NCBI GenBank assembly: GCA_910580105.1
Contig: CAJTWN010000029.1
Location: forward strand, 1 to 8,647
From: an uncultured Clostridia bacterium
GTDB lineage: Bacteria; Bacillota; Clostridia; Monoglobales; Monoglobaceae
Length of the DNA stretch: 8,647 nt
Direction of reading: 5' to 3'
Position numbers and translations under genes: made by a program
The notes under the pieces: generated by a model
The model's input: the letters and a program-made list of their open reading frames with translations, nothing else
Databases searched by the model: none
Told to the model about the DNA's origin: nothing
Shown: positions 1 to 5,693 of the stretch, one piece after another
Layout: the number at the start of each line of letters is the position of its first letter
Position numbering within the stretch: the stretch's first letter is position 1

Positions 1-25
1 TTTTGTACAATTCTTTCATATCCAT
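1..25 (-). CDS. 5' end of an unidentified leftward gene (partial)
   Basis: Only the first eight codons are inside the window, reading M-D-M-K-E-L-Y-K on the minus strand from an ATG at 25-23. The call rests on a perfect AGGAGG at 38-33, seven bases upstream of the ATG, and on a well-placed promoter (TTTACA and TACATT, 17-bp spacer) further upstream. The gene diverges from the small XRE regulator at 193-417 and shares its two-part operator, so it is probably controlled by that regulator. Too little protein is visible to suggest a function. A second in-frame ATG at 19-17 has poorer spacing to the ribosome binding site. Confidence 0.6.
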
Positions 26-91
26 CCCTTTTCCTCCTTTGTTTTCATTATTCCTGTAAAATAAGACCCTTTCTTCATTCATTGAAGTTAT

Positions 92-120
92 AATGTATTT
101 CTTGTATATTTTAGTGTAAA
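92..120 (-). promoter_or_regulatory. Leftward sigma-A-type promoter for the partial gene at 1-25
   Basis: On the minus strand the -35 is TTTACA (120-115) and the -10 is TACATT (97-92), separated by 17 bp. The -35 box lies inside the left operator arm, so a bound repressor would block polymerase. The matches to consensus are moderate, but the arrangement mirrors the rightward promoter exactly. Confidence 0.5.
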
Positions 121-160
121 TAACTCTAAATGTCAATAGTGCAATTTACACTAAAATATA
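105..160. promoter_or_regulatory. Twin operator: perfect 17-bp inverted repeat between divergent genes
   Basis: The left arm, TATATTTTAGTGTAAAT (105-121), and the right arm, ATTTACACTAAAATATA (144-160), are exact reverse complements separated by 22 bp. Each arm contains an 11-bp pseudo-palindrome, TTTA-CAC-TAAA or its complement, a typical size for the site of one XRE repressor dimer. Both arms overlap the -35 box of a divergent promoter. The likely ligand is the small XRE protein encoded at 193-417, giving autorepression plus control of the leftward gene. The symmetry is seen directly; the identity of the binding protein is inferred from position. Confidence 0.7.
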
Positions 161-173
161 ATATATATACTAT
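145..173 (+). promoter_or_regulatory. Rightward promoter for the XRE regulator gene
   Basis: The -35 is TTTACA (145-150) and the -10 is TACTAT (168-173), with a 17-bp spacer. An overlapping TATACT at 166-171 is an alternative -10 with a shorter spacer. The -35 falls inside the right operator arm. Transcription would start about 10-15 bp before the AAAGGAG ribosome binding site at 178-184. Confidence 0.5.
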
Positions 174-192
174 AGAAAAAGGAGTTGTTCTT

Positions 193-417
193 ATGGATGC
201 CGTTGATAGAATAAAAGAATTACGTGAAGACCACGATAAAAGTCAAGAAGAAATAGCAACTTTATTATATATTGGTCAAAAAACATATTCTGATTATGAA
301 AGAAGAAAGTCCAGAATTCCACTAGACCGGGTTATTATTTTGGCAAAATATTATAATGTTGATATGAATTATATTTGTGGCTTAACAAAGGAGAAAAGAC
401 CATTTCCCAAAAAGTGA
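193..417 (+). CDS. Small XRE-family helix-turn-helix transcriptional regulator
   Basis: A 74-residue DNA-binding protein that is almost entirely one HTH_3/XRE domain. The helix-turn-helix spans roughly residues 16-40: K-S-Q-E-E-I-A-T-L-L, then the recognition helix region with Q-K-T-Y-S-D-Y-E. It continues into the usual fourth helix (I-P-L-D-R-V-I-I-L-A-K-Y-Y-N-V) and the family signature 'D-M-N-Y-I-C-G-L-T'. There is no effector or peptidase domain. The ATG at 193 is preferred over the longer reading frame from 130 because AAAGGAG (178-184) precedes it at good spacing and the upstream extension runs through the promoter and operator. The gene is AT-rich compared with the genes at 1049-7871, which suggests horizontal acquisition. 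It probably represses itself and the divergent gene at 1-25 through the twin operator at 105-160. Such small repressors are common in prophages, integrative elements and toxin loci; which applies here cannot be decided. Confidence 0.88.
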   Translation: MDAVDRIKELREDHDKSQEEIATLLYIGQKTYSDYERRKSRIPLDRVIILAKYYNVDMNYICGLTKEKRPFPKK

Positions 418-431
418 ATATCATAAAAACA

Positions 432-458
432 ACCCCCTCCCCAAATTGGGGAGGGGGT
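432..458 (-). terminator. GC-rich hairpin, probable intrinsic terminator on the minus strand
   Basis: ACCCCCTCCCCA pairs with TGGGGAGGGGGT across a three-base loop, a near-perfect 12-bp stem. On the minus strand the stem is followed by TTGTTTTTATG, a usable U-tract. On the plus strand it is followed by TCGCTATAG, so it is a poor terminator for the XRE gene, whose stop codon is only 14 bp upstream. It may stop leftward read-through out of repeat array A before it reaches the XRE region, or form the outer boundary of the array. Confidence 0.6.
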
Positions 459-481
459 CGCTATAGCATAAGCATTGTTTC

Positions 482-503
482 GGGCGACCACGCAGGGTCG
501 CCC
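482..503 (+). repeat. GGGCGACC/GGTCGCCC hairpin module, copy 1
   Basis: An 8-bp perfect stem (482-489 with 496-503) around a six-base loop, followed by CCTACGGATCC. Sister copies lie at 635-656 (loop ACGTGG) and 8159-8180 (inverted). Half copies lie at 807-814 and 8579-8586. Stem and CCTACGG tail are conserved while the loop varies. Confidence 0.8.
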
Positions 504-618
504 CTACGGATCCACGTTTCGAAATATGGATTTTACAGGGCGGAGTAAAACCCCACCCCTACGGAATCCGCGACAATCAGTAGAAGGTTTTTCCACTCGG
601 CATATCCGCGCATTGGAT

Positions 619-633
619 GAAACGTCACGTTTC
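619..633 (+). repeat. 15-bp odd palindrome, GAAACGT type
   Basis: GAAACGT-C-ACGTTTC, 7-bp arms about one central base, directly before the GGGCGACC hairpin at 635. The same sequence recurs inverted at 8588-8602, and equivalent positions elsewhere carry a different stem (CAAGGCT or CAAGCGT types at 1044, 7880 and 8192). Confidence 0.75.
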
Positions 634-694
634 CGGGCGACCACGTGGGGTCGCCCCTACGATGTCCGTTTCGAAATATGGGTTTCCCAGGGCT

Positions 695-727
695 CCCACA
701 AAACGCCAACACAGTGCGTTTTGTGGG
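695..727 (+). repeat. CCCACAAAACGC/GCGTTTTGTGGG hairpin module
   Basis: A 12-bp perfect stem (695-706 with 716-727) with loop CAACACAGT, followed by GAAAGAGGAGG. Sister copies are at 888-920, 7973-8005 and 8285-8317. A shorter version with an 11-bp stem and 3-base loop occurs at 8031-8055, 8343-8367 and 8475-8499. Confidence 0.8.
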
Positions 728-741
728 AAAGAGGAGGCGCC

Positions 742-792
742 GGCCATAAAGTGAATCTTCGCGGCAAAGCCGCGGAGTGAACAAAGTTGGCC
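742..792 (+). repeat. Two-storey variable hairpin, form b
   Basis: Outer clamp GGCCA (742-746) pairs with TGGCC (788-792). Inner stem CTTCGCGGC (757-765) pairs with GCCGCGGAG (769-777), loop AAA. Between the stems lie AAAGTGAA on the left and GAGTGAACAAA on the right. Other copies of this module keep the internal-loop motifs but have entirely different stems. Confidence 0.7.
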
Positions 793-887
793 GTGCGCCG
801 ACGACGGGTCGCCCCTACGGCGGACGCATGGATCATCCGCAAATTACAAATATATGTCTAGCATCACGGACATCGTTGGGCAGGGCT

Positions 888-920
888 CCCGCAAAACGCC
901 AACGCAGTGCGTTTTGTGGG
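888..920 (+). repeat. CCCGCAAAACGC/GCGTTTTGTGGG hairpin module, copy 2
   Basis: Stem 888-899 with 909-920, loop CAACGCAGT, followed by AAAGAGGAGG. The first stem has CCCGC where copy 1 has CCCAC; opposite GTGGG this gives one G-T wobble, which still pairs in an RNA of this strand. This copy begins the 112-bp segment shared in inverted orientation with array B. Confidence 0.75.
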
Positions 921-934
921 AAAGAGGAGGCGCC

Positions 935-981
935 GGCGCCCAAAGCGAAGGTTTTTCGCAGGAAAACCGAGCAATTGCGCC
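935..981 (+). repeat. Two-storey variable hairpin, form a
   Basis: Outer clamp GGCGC (935-939) pairs with GCGCC (977-981). Inner stem GGTTTT (950-955) pairs with AAAACC (963-968), loop TCGCAGG. The internal loop carries AAAGCGAA on the left and GAGCAA on the right. It is followed by GTGCGCCGACGACG, as in form b. Inverted copies of this form lie in array B within 7912-7958 and 8224-8270. Confidence 0.7.
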
Positions 982-1043
982 GTGCGCCGACGACGCGGCA
1001 CTCGGTATAATGTTTTTCCTCTCGGTATATCCGCGCACCGGGT

Positions 1044-1058
1044 CAAGGCTAAGCCTTG
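1044..1058 (+). repeat. 15-bp odd palindrome overlapping a stop codon
   Basis: CAAGGCT-A-AGCCTTG forms the inner end of array A. The TAG stop and the last two codons of the minus-strand phosphoribosyltransferase gene (1049-1597) lie inside it. Read on the minus strand, a hairpin here would form exactly as ribosomes terminate. No U-tract follows, so it is not a classical terminator. Confidence 0.7.
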
Positions 1059-1597
1059 TCACGGAAGAGGGGCAGGGGTTCCAGAAAGATAATATCATCC
1101 CGATATTGGGCATCACCTTCGGCAAGCACAGCCATCCGGCCTGCCACCTCACCGCCTGCCTCCTTCACCAGCGTCTCAAGCGCCAACAGGGACTCGCCCG
1201 TACTGATAACATCATCCACAATCAGAACACGCTTTCCCTTCATAAACTCCATTTCATCCCTGCCGACACAAAGCATCTGACGGCTTTCCGTGGTAATGGA
1301 ATTGACATAGGTCATATGAATATCCTGCATGTACAGCTTCGGTCCCTTCCGCGCAACAATATAATGCTCTGCATCGGACTGGCGCGCCATCTCATAAAGC
1401 AGAGGGATCCCTTTGCATTCCGCCGTAATCATCACATCATAGGGCGGTGCCTTCTTCAAAAGTTCCCTTGCCGCGGCAACAGTGACCTCAACATCGCCAA
1501 ACATAACAAATGCGGCAATATAAAGATCCTTGTTCACCGGACAGAGGGGCAAAGAACGCCGGCATCCTGCAATTGTCATTTCGTATGTCTTTTCCAT
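1049..1597 (-). CDS. PRPP-dependent phosphoribosyltransferase (adenine/hypoxanthine-guanine type), purine salvage
   Basis: A 182-residue type I phosphoribosyltransferase, expected to join a free purine base to PRPP to form the nucleotide in the cytoplasm. The PRPP-binding signature is V-L-I-V-D-D-V-I-S-T-G-E-S-L at residues 124-137, with the paired acidic residues D128-D129. Residues 53-66 (Y-D-V-M-I-T-A-E-C-K-G-I-P-L) match the 'E-x-K-G-I' region of adenine phosphoribosyltransferases, and R83-K84 fits the flexible-loop start. Length is close to Apt and to archaeal-type Hpt proteins, and substrate (adenine, hypoxanthine/guanine or xanthine) cannot be settled by eye. It follows the purine permease by 61 bp in the same direction, so uptake and salvage are probably co-transcribed. 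The ribosome binding site (AGAAAGG) is weak and somewhat distant. Its last codons and TAG stop overlap a palindrome of repeat array A, so the C-terminal residues K-A may derive from the repeat. Confidence 0.9.
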   Translation of the reverse strand: MEKTYEMTIAGCRRSLPLCPVNKDLYIAAFVMFGDVEVTVAAARELLKKAPPYDVMITAECKGIPLLYEMARQSDAEHYIVARKGPKLYMQDIHMTYVNSITTESRQMLCVGRDEMEFMKGKRVLIVDDVISTGESLLALETLVKEAGGEVAGRMAVLAEGDAQYRDDIIFLEPLPLFRDKA

Positions 1598-1658
1598 TCT
1601 ATCTCAAACCTTTCTAAATACAAACGAATTCATTTCAAACATAACTTCAAGGCCAAAA

Positions 1659-3017
1659 CTATATAATCATGGTTACAATACGCAATACAAACAATGCGCC
1701 TGCAACCCACATAACCGGATGAATATCCTTCACCTTACCCATACAGAGCTTAAGGATAATCCAGGAAACGATACCGAACATGATACCATTTGCAATTGAG
1801 TATGTAAAGGGCATCATGATGATTGCCATAAATCCGCCGATTGTATCTGCAATGTCACTGGTAAAGTCCATCCGCAGAACAGAGGACATCATCAAAAGAC
1901 CAACAAATACAAGCGCCGGTGTCGTTGCAAAGCCCGGAATCGCCAGGAAAATCGGAGAAAGAACCAGGCAGACAACAAACAGAATTGCCGTAACAACCGA
2001 GGTGAGGCCGGTACGTCCGCCGGCAGAAACACCTGTGCTGCTCTCTACATAACTGGTAACTGTGGATGTACCAAGACAAGCACCAACCACCGTACCAACA
2101 GCGTCTGCCATCAGAGCGCCGCCGGCTTTGGGCAGATTGCCTTCTTCGTCAAGAAGTTCACCCTTCTGTGCAACACCAATCAATGTTCCAACCGTGTCAA
2201 AAATATCAACAAACAAGAAGGAGAACACGATAATCAGGAATTCGGGAATATGCGTAAACACATAATCAAAATTGAATTCCATAAAATGCGGCGCTGCCGG
2301 AACCACACTATAATTGCTGAAATCCGGGAAGAGCGAATATGCCGCATTTTCCACATCAACCACGTACCATCCGGCAAGCTGTGCAATCATACCGAGCACC
2401 CAGGTGGCAAGAATGCCCCAAAGGATATATCCGGTCACCTTATAATGATGAAGTACACCGATAAGCAACAAGCCGACAATAGCGAGGACAAACTGCGGGC
2501 TTGCAACATTACCCATATCAACCAGTGTAGATTCACTGCCGATAACAATGCCTGCACCCTTCAATCCGACCAGGGCAATAAACAAACCGATACCTGCGGT
2601 GATGCCCAGCTTTAAGTTTGCCGGAACCTTGTTGACCAGGGTTTCACGAAACTTAAACAAAGACAGAACGATGAAAATAATACCTTCGACCAAAACTGCG
2701 GTCAATGCAATCTGATAAGGATTCTGAATACCGGCCTCTGCCATCGGAACACAGACCGAATATGCAAAATAGGCATTCAAACCCATACCCGAAGCAAGCG
2801 CAACCGGATAATTTGCGAAAAACGCCATACATAGGGTTGCAAAAGCCGCAGAAACTGCCGTTGCGGTAAATACTGCGCCGGGCTCCATCCCTGCCGCTGA
2901 CAAAATACTTGGATTGACAGCGAGGATATAAACCATCGACAAGAAGGTTGTAACGCCGGCAATCACTTCTGTTTTGACATTGGTGCCATGTTCTTTGAGC
3001 TTAAATAGCTTTTCCAT
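1659..3017 (-). CDS. NCS2 family purine nucleobase permease (AzgA/PbuG-like)
   Basis: A 452-residue integral membrane protein of the AzgA-type NCS2 family (COG2252), which imports hypoxanthine, guanine or adenine by proton symport. The N-terminus has the family pattern T-E-V-I-A-G-V-T-T-F-L-S-M-V-Y-I (about residues 16-31), followed by V-N-P-S-I-L. Further on are A-S-G-M-G-L-N-A-Y-F-A-Y (about 75-86), the long D-I-F-D-T-V-G-T-L-I-G-V-A motif, and G-T-S-T-V-T-S-Y-V-E-S-S-T-G-V-S-A-G-G-R, the most diagnostic part. The remainder is a run of hydrophobic helices consistent with 12-14 membrane spans. The start ATG has GGGAGGG (3032-3026) eight bases upstream, and a strong promoter lies at 3101-3129. 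The next gene is a phosphoribosyltransferase, which supports a purine role. No purine riboswitch is visible in the short leader, so any purine control must be through a protein such as PurR. The exact base specificity is uncertain. Confidence 0.95.
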   Translation of the reverse strand: MEKLFKLKEHGTNVKTEVIAGVTTFLSMVYILAVNPSILSAAGMEPGAVFTATAVSAAFATLCMAFFANYPVALASGMGLNAYFAYSVCVPMAEAGIQNPYQIALTAVLVEGIIFIVLSLFKFRETLVNKVPANLKLGITAGIGLFIALVGLKGAGIVIGSESTLVDMGNVASPQFVLAIVGLLLIGVLHHYKVTGYILWGILATWVLGMIAQLAGWYVVDVENAAYSLFPDFSNYSVVPAAPHFMEFNFDYVFTHIPEFLIIVFSFLFVDIFDTVGTLIGVAQKGELLDEEGNLPKAGGALMADAVGTVVGACLGTSTVTSYVESSTGVSAGGRTGLTSVVTAILFVVCLVLSPIFLAIPGFATTPALVFVGLLMMSSVLRMDFTSDIADTIGGFMAIIMMPFTYSIANGIMFGIVSWIILKLCMGKVKDIHPVMWVAGALFVLRIVTMII

Positions 3018-3100
3018 TACACTTTCCCTCCCAAGGAAAAATATTATATAATTTTTATTTTTTTACATAATGGAAGAAAAACATTGTCTTAATCACCAAT

Positions 3101-3129
3101 ATTTTATCCTAAAGCAATAATAATTTCAA
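3101..3129 (-). promoter_or_regulatory. Sigma-A-type promoter of the permease-phosphoribosyltransferase operon
   Basis: On the minus strand TTGAAA (3129-3124), 17 bp, then TAAAAT (3106-3101). Transcription would begin near 3094, giving a leader of about 77 nt that is AT-rich and too short for a purine riboswitch. The terminator at 3204-3222 lies upstream of this promoter and therefore does not act on this operon's leader. Confidence 0.75.
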
Positions 3130-3190
3130 CACATTTTTCAAATTTTTTCAAAATTTTACAGAAATGAAACATTACGCAGAAAAAAGCTTC

Positions 3191-3222
3191 AAAATAAAAA
3201 AATGATGCTTTATTTAAGCATC
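3191..3222 (-). terminator. Intrinsic terminator with no assigned gene (minus strand)
   Basis: On the minus strand GATGCTT pairs with AAGCATC around loop AAATA (3222-3204), followed by ATTTTTTTATTTT (3203-3191), a good U-tract. No recognised gene ends here on the minus strand: the malic enzyme operon already has a terminator at 3702-3739. This implies a leftward transcript arising between about 3225 and 3700, either a small RNA or a decayed gene. Confidence 0.7.
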
Positions 3223-3231
3223 GTTCAAACT

Positions 3232-3363
3232 GTCAAAAAAGTCAGATATTCTATCTGTTTGAGCAAAATCCTGCTCTCAATACACTGCACAAAGCCCATA
3301 GTTCCGCCTGTCAAACCTTGGCGGCAATGTAACAAAATCTTGCTCAAACCTGTTTATCTCCAT
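3232..3363 (-). other. Possible structured RNA or decayed small gene upstream of an orphan terminator
   Basis: The minus strand can fold as a long hairpin. GTTTGAGCAA (3349-3340) pairs with TTGCTCAAAC (3266-3257), and inside it CCGCC (3324-3320) pairs with GGCGG (3308-3304). Next to it CAGATA-GAA-TATCTG (3257-3243) is followed by six T residues (3240-3235), a weak terminator. The outer bases AGATA near 3358 could instead pair with the TATCT of that hairpin, giving two exclusive folds. Alternatively, one minus-strand frame reads from an ATG at 3363 through an in-frame TGA (3279-3277) to a TAA at 3216-3214 inside the next terminator, which could be a pseudogene. Neither reading matches a family I recognise. 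Confidence 0.3.
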
Positions 3364-3515
3364 ACGCAATGACGCTTTCTCACAAAACATTGTTCACTTT
3401 TGCTGTCCTATCTACATTATTACATTCACAAATATACACAATATCATCTTTTTCGCAGCACAGGCCGCAAGCTGGACGCCATGCACATCTTCATTAATAA
3501 TTACAGACACAATTA

Positions 3516-3608
3516 AAATGACGTCTCCGAGGTTTTAAAAGATCCATACATCTGTGAAGGGAGTGCGACACTTATGAATGAATGGGGAAAACCTCGGAGA
3601 CGTCATTT
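3516..3608. repeat. Perfect 21-bp inverted repeat around a 51-nt loop
   Basis: Arms at 3516-3536 and 3588-3608 are exact reverse complements; the core of the left arm reads GACGTCTCCGAGG. The 51-bp centre contains GAAGGGAG and several ATGs but no convincing gene. There is no U-tract on either side, so it is not an ordinary terminator. No clear target-site duplication is seen, and the sequence does not resemble the arrays A and B. It could be a tiny non-autonomous element, a protein-binding site, or a stable stem-loop RNA. The symmetry is certain; the role is unknown. Confidence 0.8.
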
Positions 3609-3701
3609 CCATAACAATCTCGTTACAACTCTTTAACAGAATTATATTAACACATGTTTTTTCATTTGTCAACCCCTATATTTTATAAATTTTAACAAAT
3701 A

Positions 3702-3739
3702 TTCCCCTGCGCCTATTTTGTTCGACAGGCGCAGGGGAA
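3702..3739 (-). terminator. Intrinsic terminator of the phosphoesterase-coaX-malic enzyme operon
   Basis: A 13-bp stem (TTCCCCTGCGCCT with AGGCGCAGGGGAA) and a 12-base loop begins about 8 bp after the malic enzyme stop codon on the minus strand. The sequence after the stem is AT-rich (ATATTTGTTAAAATTT) with only a modest U-tract. Confidence 0.75.
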
Positions 3740-3746
3740 ATCACTT

Positions 3747-4904
3747 TTACGCTTTCAAAGCAGCCTCCGCAACGGCTTTTGCCACTGCCGGACCCACCCG
3801 TGGATCAAAGGCTTTTGGGATGATATTTTCTTCACTCCGTTCCTCTTCCGGGACCAGGTTGGCAAGGGCATGAACCGCCGCCACCTTCATCTCCTCTGAA
3901 ATACACTTTGCCCGCGCATCCAGCGCGCCGCGGAAGATACCGGGAAACGCCAAAACGTTGTTAATCTGATTCGGATAATCAGAGCGTCCGGTTCCAACCA
4001 CCCGTGCGCCTGCGGCCTTTGCTGCCTCCGGCAGGATTTCCGGCTCTGGGTTTGCCATTGCAAAAACAATGGGATCTGCCGCCATGCTTCGGACCATATC
4101 CTCATTCACAATCTTCGGCGCGGATACACCGATAAAGACATCTGCGCCCCGCATAACATCCGCCAGGGTTCCTGTCTCCTTCTGACGATTGGTCACCCTG
4201 GACATCCGTTCCTGTTCAGGATTAAGCCCGTCCATCCCCTCTGCCAGCGCACCAATTTTATCCACCAAAACAACATTCTCTGCGCCGATGTTCAAAAGCA
4301 TTTTACAGATTGCAATGCCCGCACTCCCGGCGCCATTGATGACAATCTTAATTTCGCTGATATTTTTTCCAACCACGCGCAAGGCGTTCATAATGCCGGC
4401 AGAAACAACAATAGCGGTTCCATGCTGGTCATCGTGAAAGACCGGAATATCCAGCGCCTCCTGCAAACGCCGCTCCACCTCGAAACAGCGGGGGGCTGAA
4501 ATATCTTCCAGATTAATGCCGCCGAAGGTCGGGGCAATATTTTTTACTGTATTTACAATTTCATCGACATCATTCGTGTCAAGGCAGATAGGAAAGGCAT
4601 CCACATCCGCAAAATTCTTAAAGAGCACGCATTTTCCTTCCATTACGGGCATTCCGGCTTCCGGCCCGATGTCGCCGAGTCCGAGTACAGCAGAGCCGTC
4701 CGTCACAACTGCCACCAGATTCCCCTTCCGGGTATATGTAAAGACTTTCTCCTTATCCTTTGCAATTTCCCTGCAGGGTTCCGCCACGCCCGGCGTATAT
4801 GCAACCGAAAGATCATCCTTATTCTCTGTCTTTACCCTTGCCGTAATTTCAATCTTTCCCTGCTTCTCCTTATGCAGTTTAAGCGCTTCCTGATTATAAT
4901 CCAT
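3747..4904 (-). CDS. Malic enzyme, short bacterial form (NAD(P)-dependent)
   Basis: A 385-residue cytoplasmic enzyme that oxidatively decarboxylates L-malate to pyruvate and CO2 with reduction of NAD(P)+, linking C4 acids to pyruvate. Visible catalytic features: general-acid Tyr36 in S-V-A-Y-T-P-G-V-A, general-base Lys91 in E-G-K-C-V-L-F-K, and divalent-metal ligands E133-D134 (N-L-E-D-I) and D159 (H-D-D-Q-H-G-T). The Rossmann glycine motif is G-A-G-S-A-G (191-196), with D215 at the end of the next strand. An acidic residue there usually favours NAD over NADP, so NAD preference is an inference. Length fits the short family (about 380-400) without the C-terminal phosphotransacetylase-like domain of long MaeB proteins. 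AGGAGG (4918-4913) precedes the ATG and overlaps the stop of coaX, so the gene is the last of a three-gene operon ended by the hairpin at 3702-3739. The pairing with coaX is probably transcriptional convenience rather than one pathway. Confidence 0.96.
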   Translation of the reverse strand: MDYNQEALKLHKEKQGKIEITARVKTENKDDLSVAYTPGVAEPCREIAKDKEKVFTYTRKGNLVAVVTDGSAVLGLGDIGPEAGMPVMEGKCVLFKNFADVDAFPICLDTNDVDEIVNTVKNIAPTFGGINLEDISAPRCFEVERRLQEALDIPVFHDDQHGTAIVVSAGIMNALRVVGKNISEIKIVINGAGSAGIAICKMLLNIGAENVVLVDKIGALAEGMDGLNPEQERMSRVTNRQKETGTLADVMRGADVFIGVSAPKIVNEDMVRSMAADPIVFAMANPEPEILPEAAKAAGARVVGTGRSDYPNQINNVLAFPGIFRGALDARAKCISEEMKVAAVHALANLVPEEERSEENIIPKAFDPRVGPAVAKAVAEAALKA

Positions 4905-4918
4905 TGTATTTTCCTCCT

Positions 4919-5689
4919 CTATTCTGTCTTGTTTTTATCATAAATGATCTTCAGTCCATCCAGCGTCAGCATCCGGTCAACCACATCCACCGTCTCCGAT
5001 TCAGCGGCAATGGTCTGGGCAAGCCCTCCTGTGGCAACCACCCGGCAGTCACAGCCCAGTTCCTCTTTCAGCCGTTTCACAATTCCGTCCACCTGGCCCA
5101 CCTGGCCATAGACGGCGCCGGCCTGCATAGCCTCGACCGTACTCTTTCCAATCACATGCTTGGGCCGCACAATTTCCACCTTCGGCAGCTTTGCCGCCCG
5201 CTCGAACAGGGCATCCATTGAAATTTTCACCCCGGCAGTGATCACACCGCCCAAATAATCGCCCTTTTGGTCAATCACACAATAGGTGGTGGCTGTACCA
5301 AAATCCACAACAATCAGCGGCACACCATATTTACTGACGGCGGCAACCGCATTCACAATCCGGTCGGCGCCAACCTCCTTGGGGTTGTCATAACGGATAT
5401 TCATCCCCGTCTTGATTCCCGGGCCAATCACCATCGGCTCGCAGTGCAGATACCGCCGGACCGCATTATTTAAAGCGTGCATCATCGGCGGCACAACCGA
5501 AGAAATGATAACATCTTCGATCTGCCCGGCCTGCACCCCCTCAATGCCAAGGCACTGGAGCAATGCAATTCCAATTTCATCTGAAGTCCGGTTTCGGTCA
5601 GTGGCCAGCCGCCAATGGTTTTTTCTCTCTTCTTTATCATACAGGGCAACCACCGTATTGGTATTCCCTACATCAATCGCAAGCAGCAT
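4919..5689 (-). CDS. coaX: Type III pantothenate kinase CoaX
   Basis: A 256-residue cytoplasmic kinase that phosphorylates pantothenate to 4'-phosphopantothenate, the first step of coenzyme A synthesis. It belongs to the ASKHA fold. The P-loop-like motif D-V-G-N-T-N-T (residues 6-12) is at the N-terminus, G-A-D-R (107-110) includes the catalytic aspartate D109, and D-F-G-T-A-T-T (129-135) is the second phosphate-binding motif. S-S-V-V-P (63-67) and the late A-T-G-G-L-A segment are also typical. Length matches the family (about 250-260). Type III enzymes are insensitive to CoA feedback and need a monovalent cation. The start ATG follows AGGAGAGG, which lies in the last codons of the upstream phosphoesterase gene with a 4-bp gap, so the two are translationally coupled. 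The malic enzyme gene begins 14 bp after its stop. All motifs are intact. Confidence 0.97.
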   Translation of the reverse strand: MLLAIDVGNTNTVVALYDKEERKNHWRLATDRNRTSDEIGIALLQCLGIEGVQAGQIEDVIISSVVPPMMHALNNAVRRYLHCEPMVIGPGIKTGMNIRYDNPKEVGADRIVNAVAAVSKYGVPLIVVDFGTATTYCVIDQKGDYLGGVITAGVKISMDALFERAAKLPKVEIVRPKHVIGKSTVEAMQAGAVYGQVGQVDGIVKRLKEELGCDCRVVATGGLAQTIAAESETVDVVDRMLTLDGLKIIYDKNKTE

Positions 5690-5693
5690 ATCT

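Larger units (their letters stand above)
481..1060 (+). repeat. Repeat array A: mosaic of palindromic modules
   Basis: About 580 bp without a credible gene, made of GC-rich modules that recur here and in array B (7872-8647). The modules are: a GGGCGACC/GGTCGCCC hairpin followed by CCCTACGG (482-509, 635-660, partial at 807-820); a CCCRCAAAACGC/GCGTTTTGTGGG hairpin followed by GAAAGAGGAGG (695-737, 888-930); a two-storey hairpin with variable stems (742-792, 935-981); a conserved stretch starting GTTTTTCC and ending ATATCCGCGCA (about 591-612 and 1013-1036); and a 15-bp odd palindrome (619-633, 1044-1058). Open reading frames crossing the array are rich in Arg and Pro and simply translate the repeats. 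The array runs up to and over the last codons of the phosphoribosyltransferase gene. No transposase is present; a MITE-like or REP-like origin is possible. Confidence 0.85.

Noticed and set aside
481..1060. CRISPR array
   Set aside because: Repeats are of several kinds, in both orientations and unevenly spaced, with no constant repeat-spacer pattern and no cas genes.
475..1092. Several open reading frames of 60-270 codons across array A on both strands
   Set aside because: They translate palindromic repeats into Arg/Pro/Gly-rich text, lack ribosome binding sites, overlap each other in many frames, and one runs antisense through the phosphoribosyltransferase gene.
3018..3200. Purine riboswitch in front of the purine permease
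   Set aside because: None of the conserved core (such as the GTTTCTAC segment) is visible, and the leader predicted from the promoter at 3101-3129 is only about 77 nt.
3232..3534. One long minus-strand protein gene from the 21-bp inverted repeat to the orphan terminator
   Set aside because: The frame contains three in-frame stops (TAG at 3414-3412, a TGA near 3394, TGA at 3279-3277), about what chance gives, and no family is recognisable. Kept only as a possible decayed gene.
3574..3688. Small plus-strand frames of 20 and 36 codons starting at 3574 and 3578
   Set aside because: A GAAGGGAG lies upstream, but the frames begin in the loop and run through an arm of the 21-bp inverted repeat into AT-rich spacer, with no supporting context.
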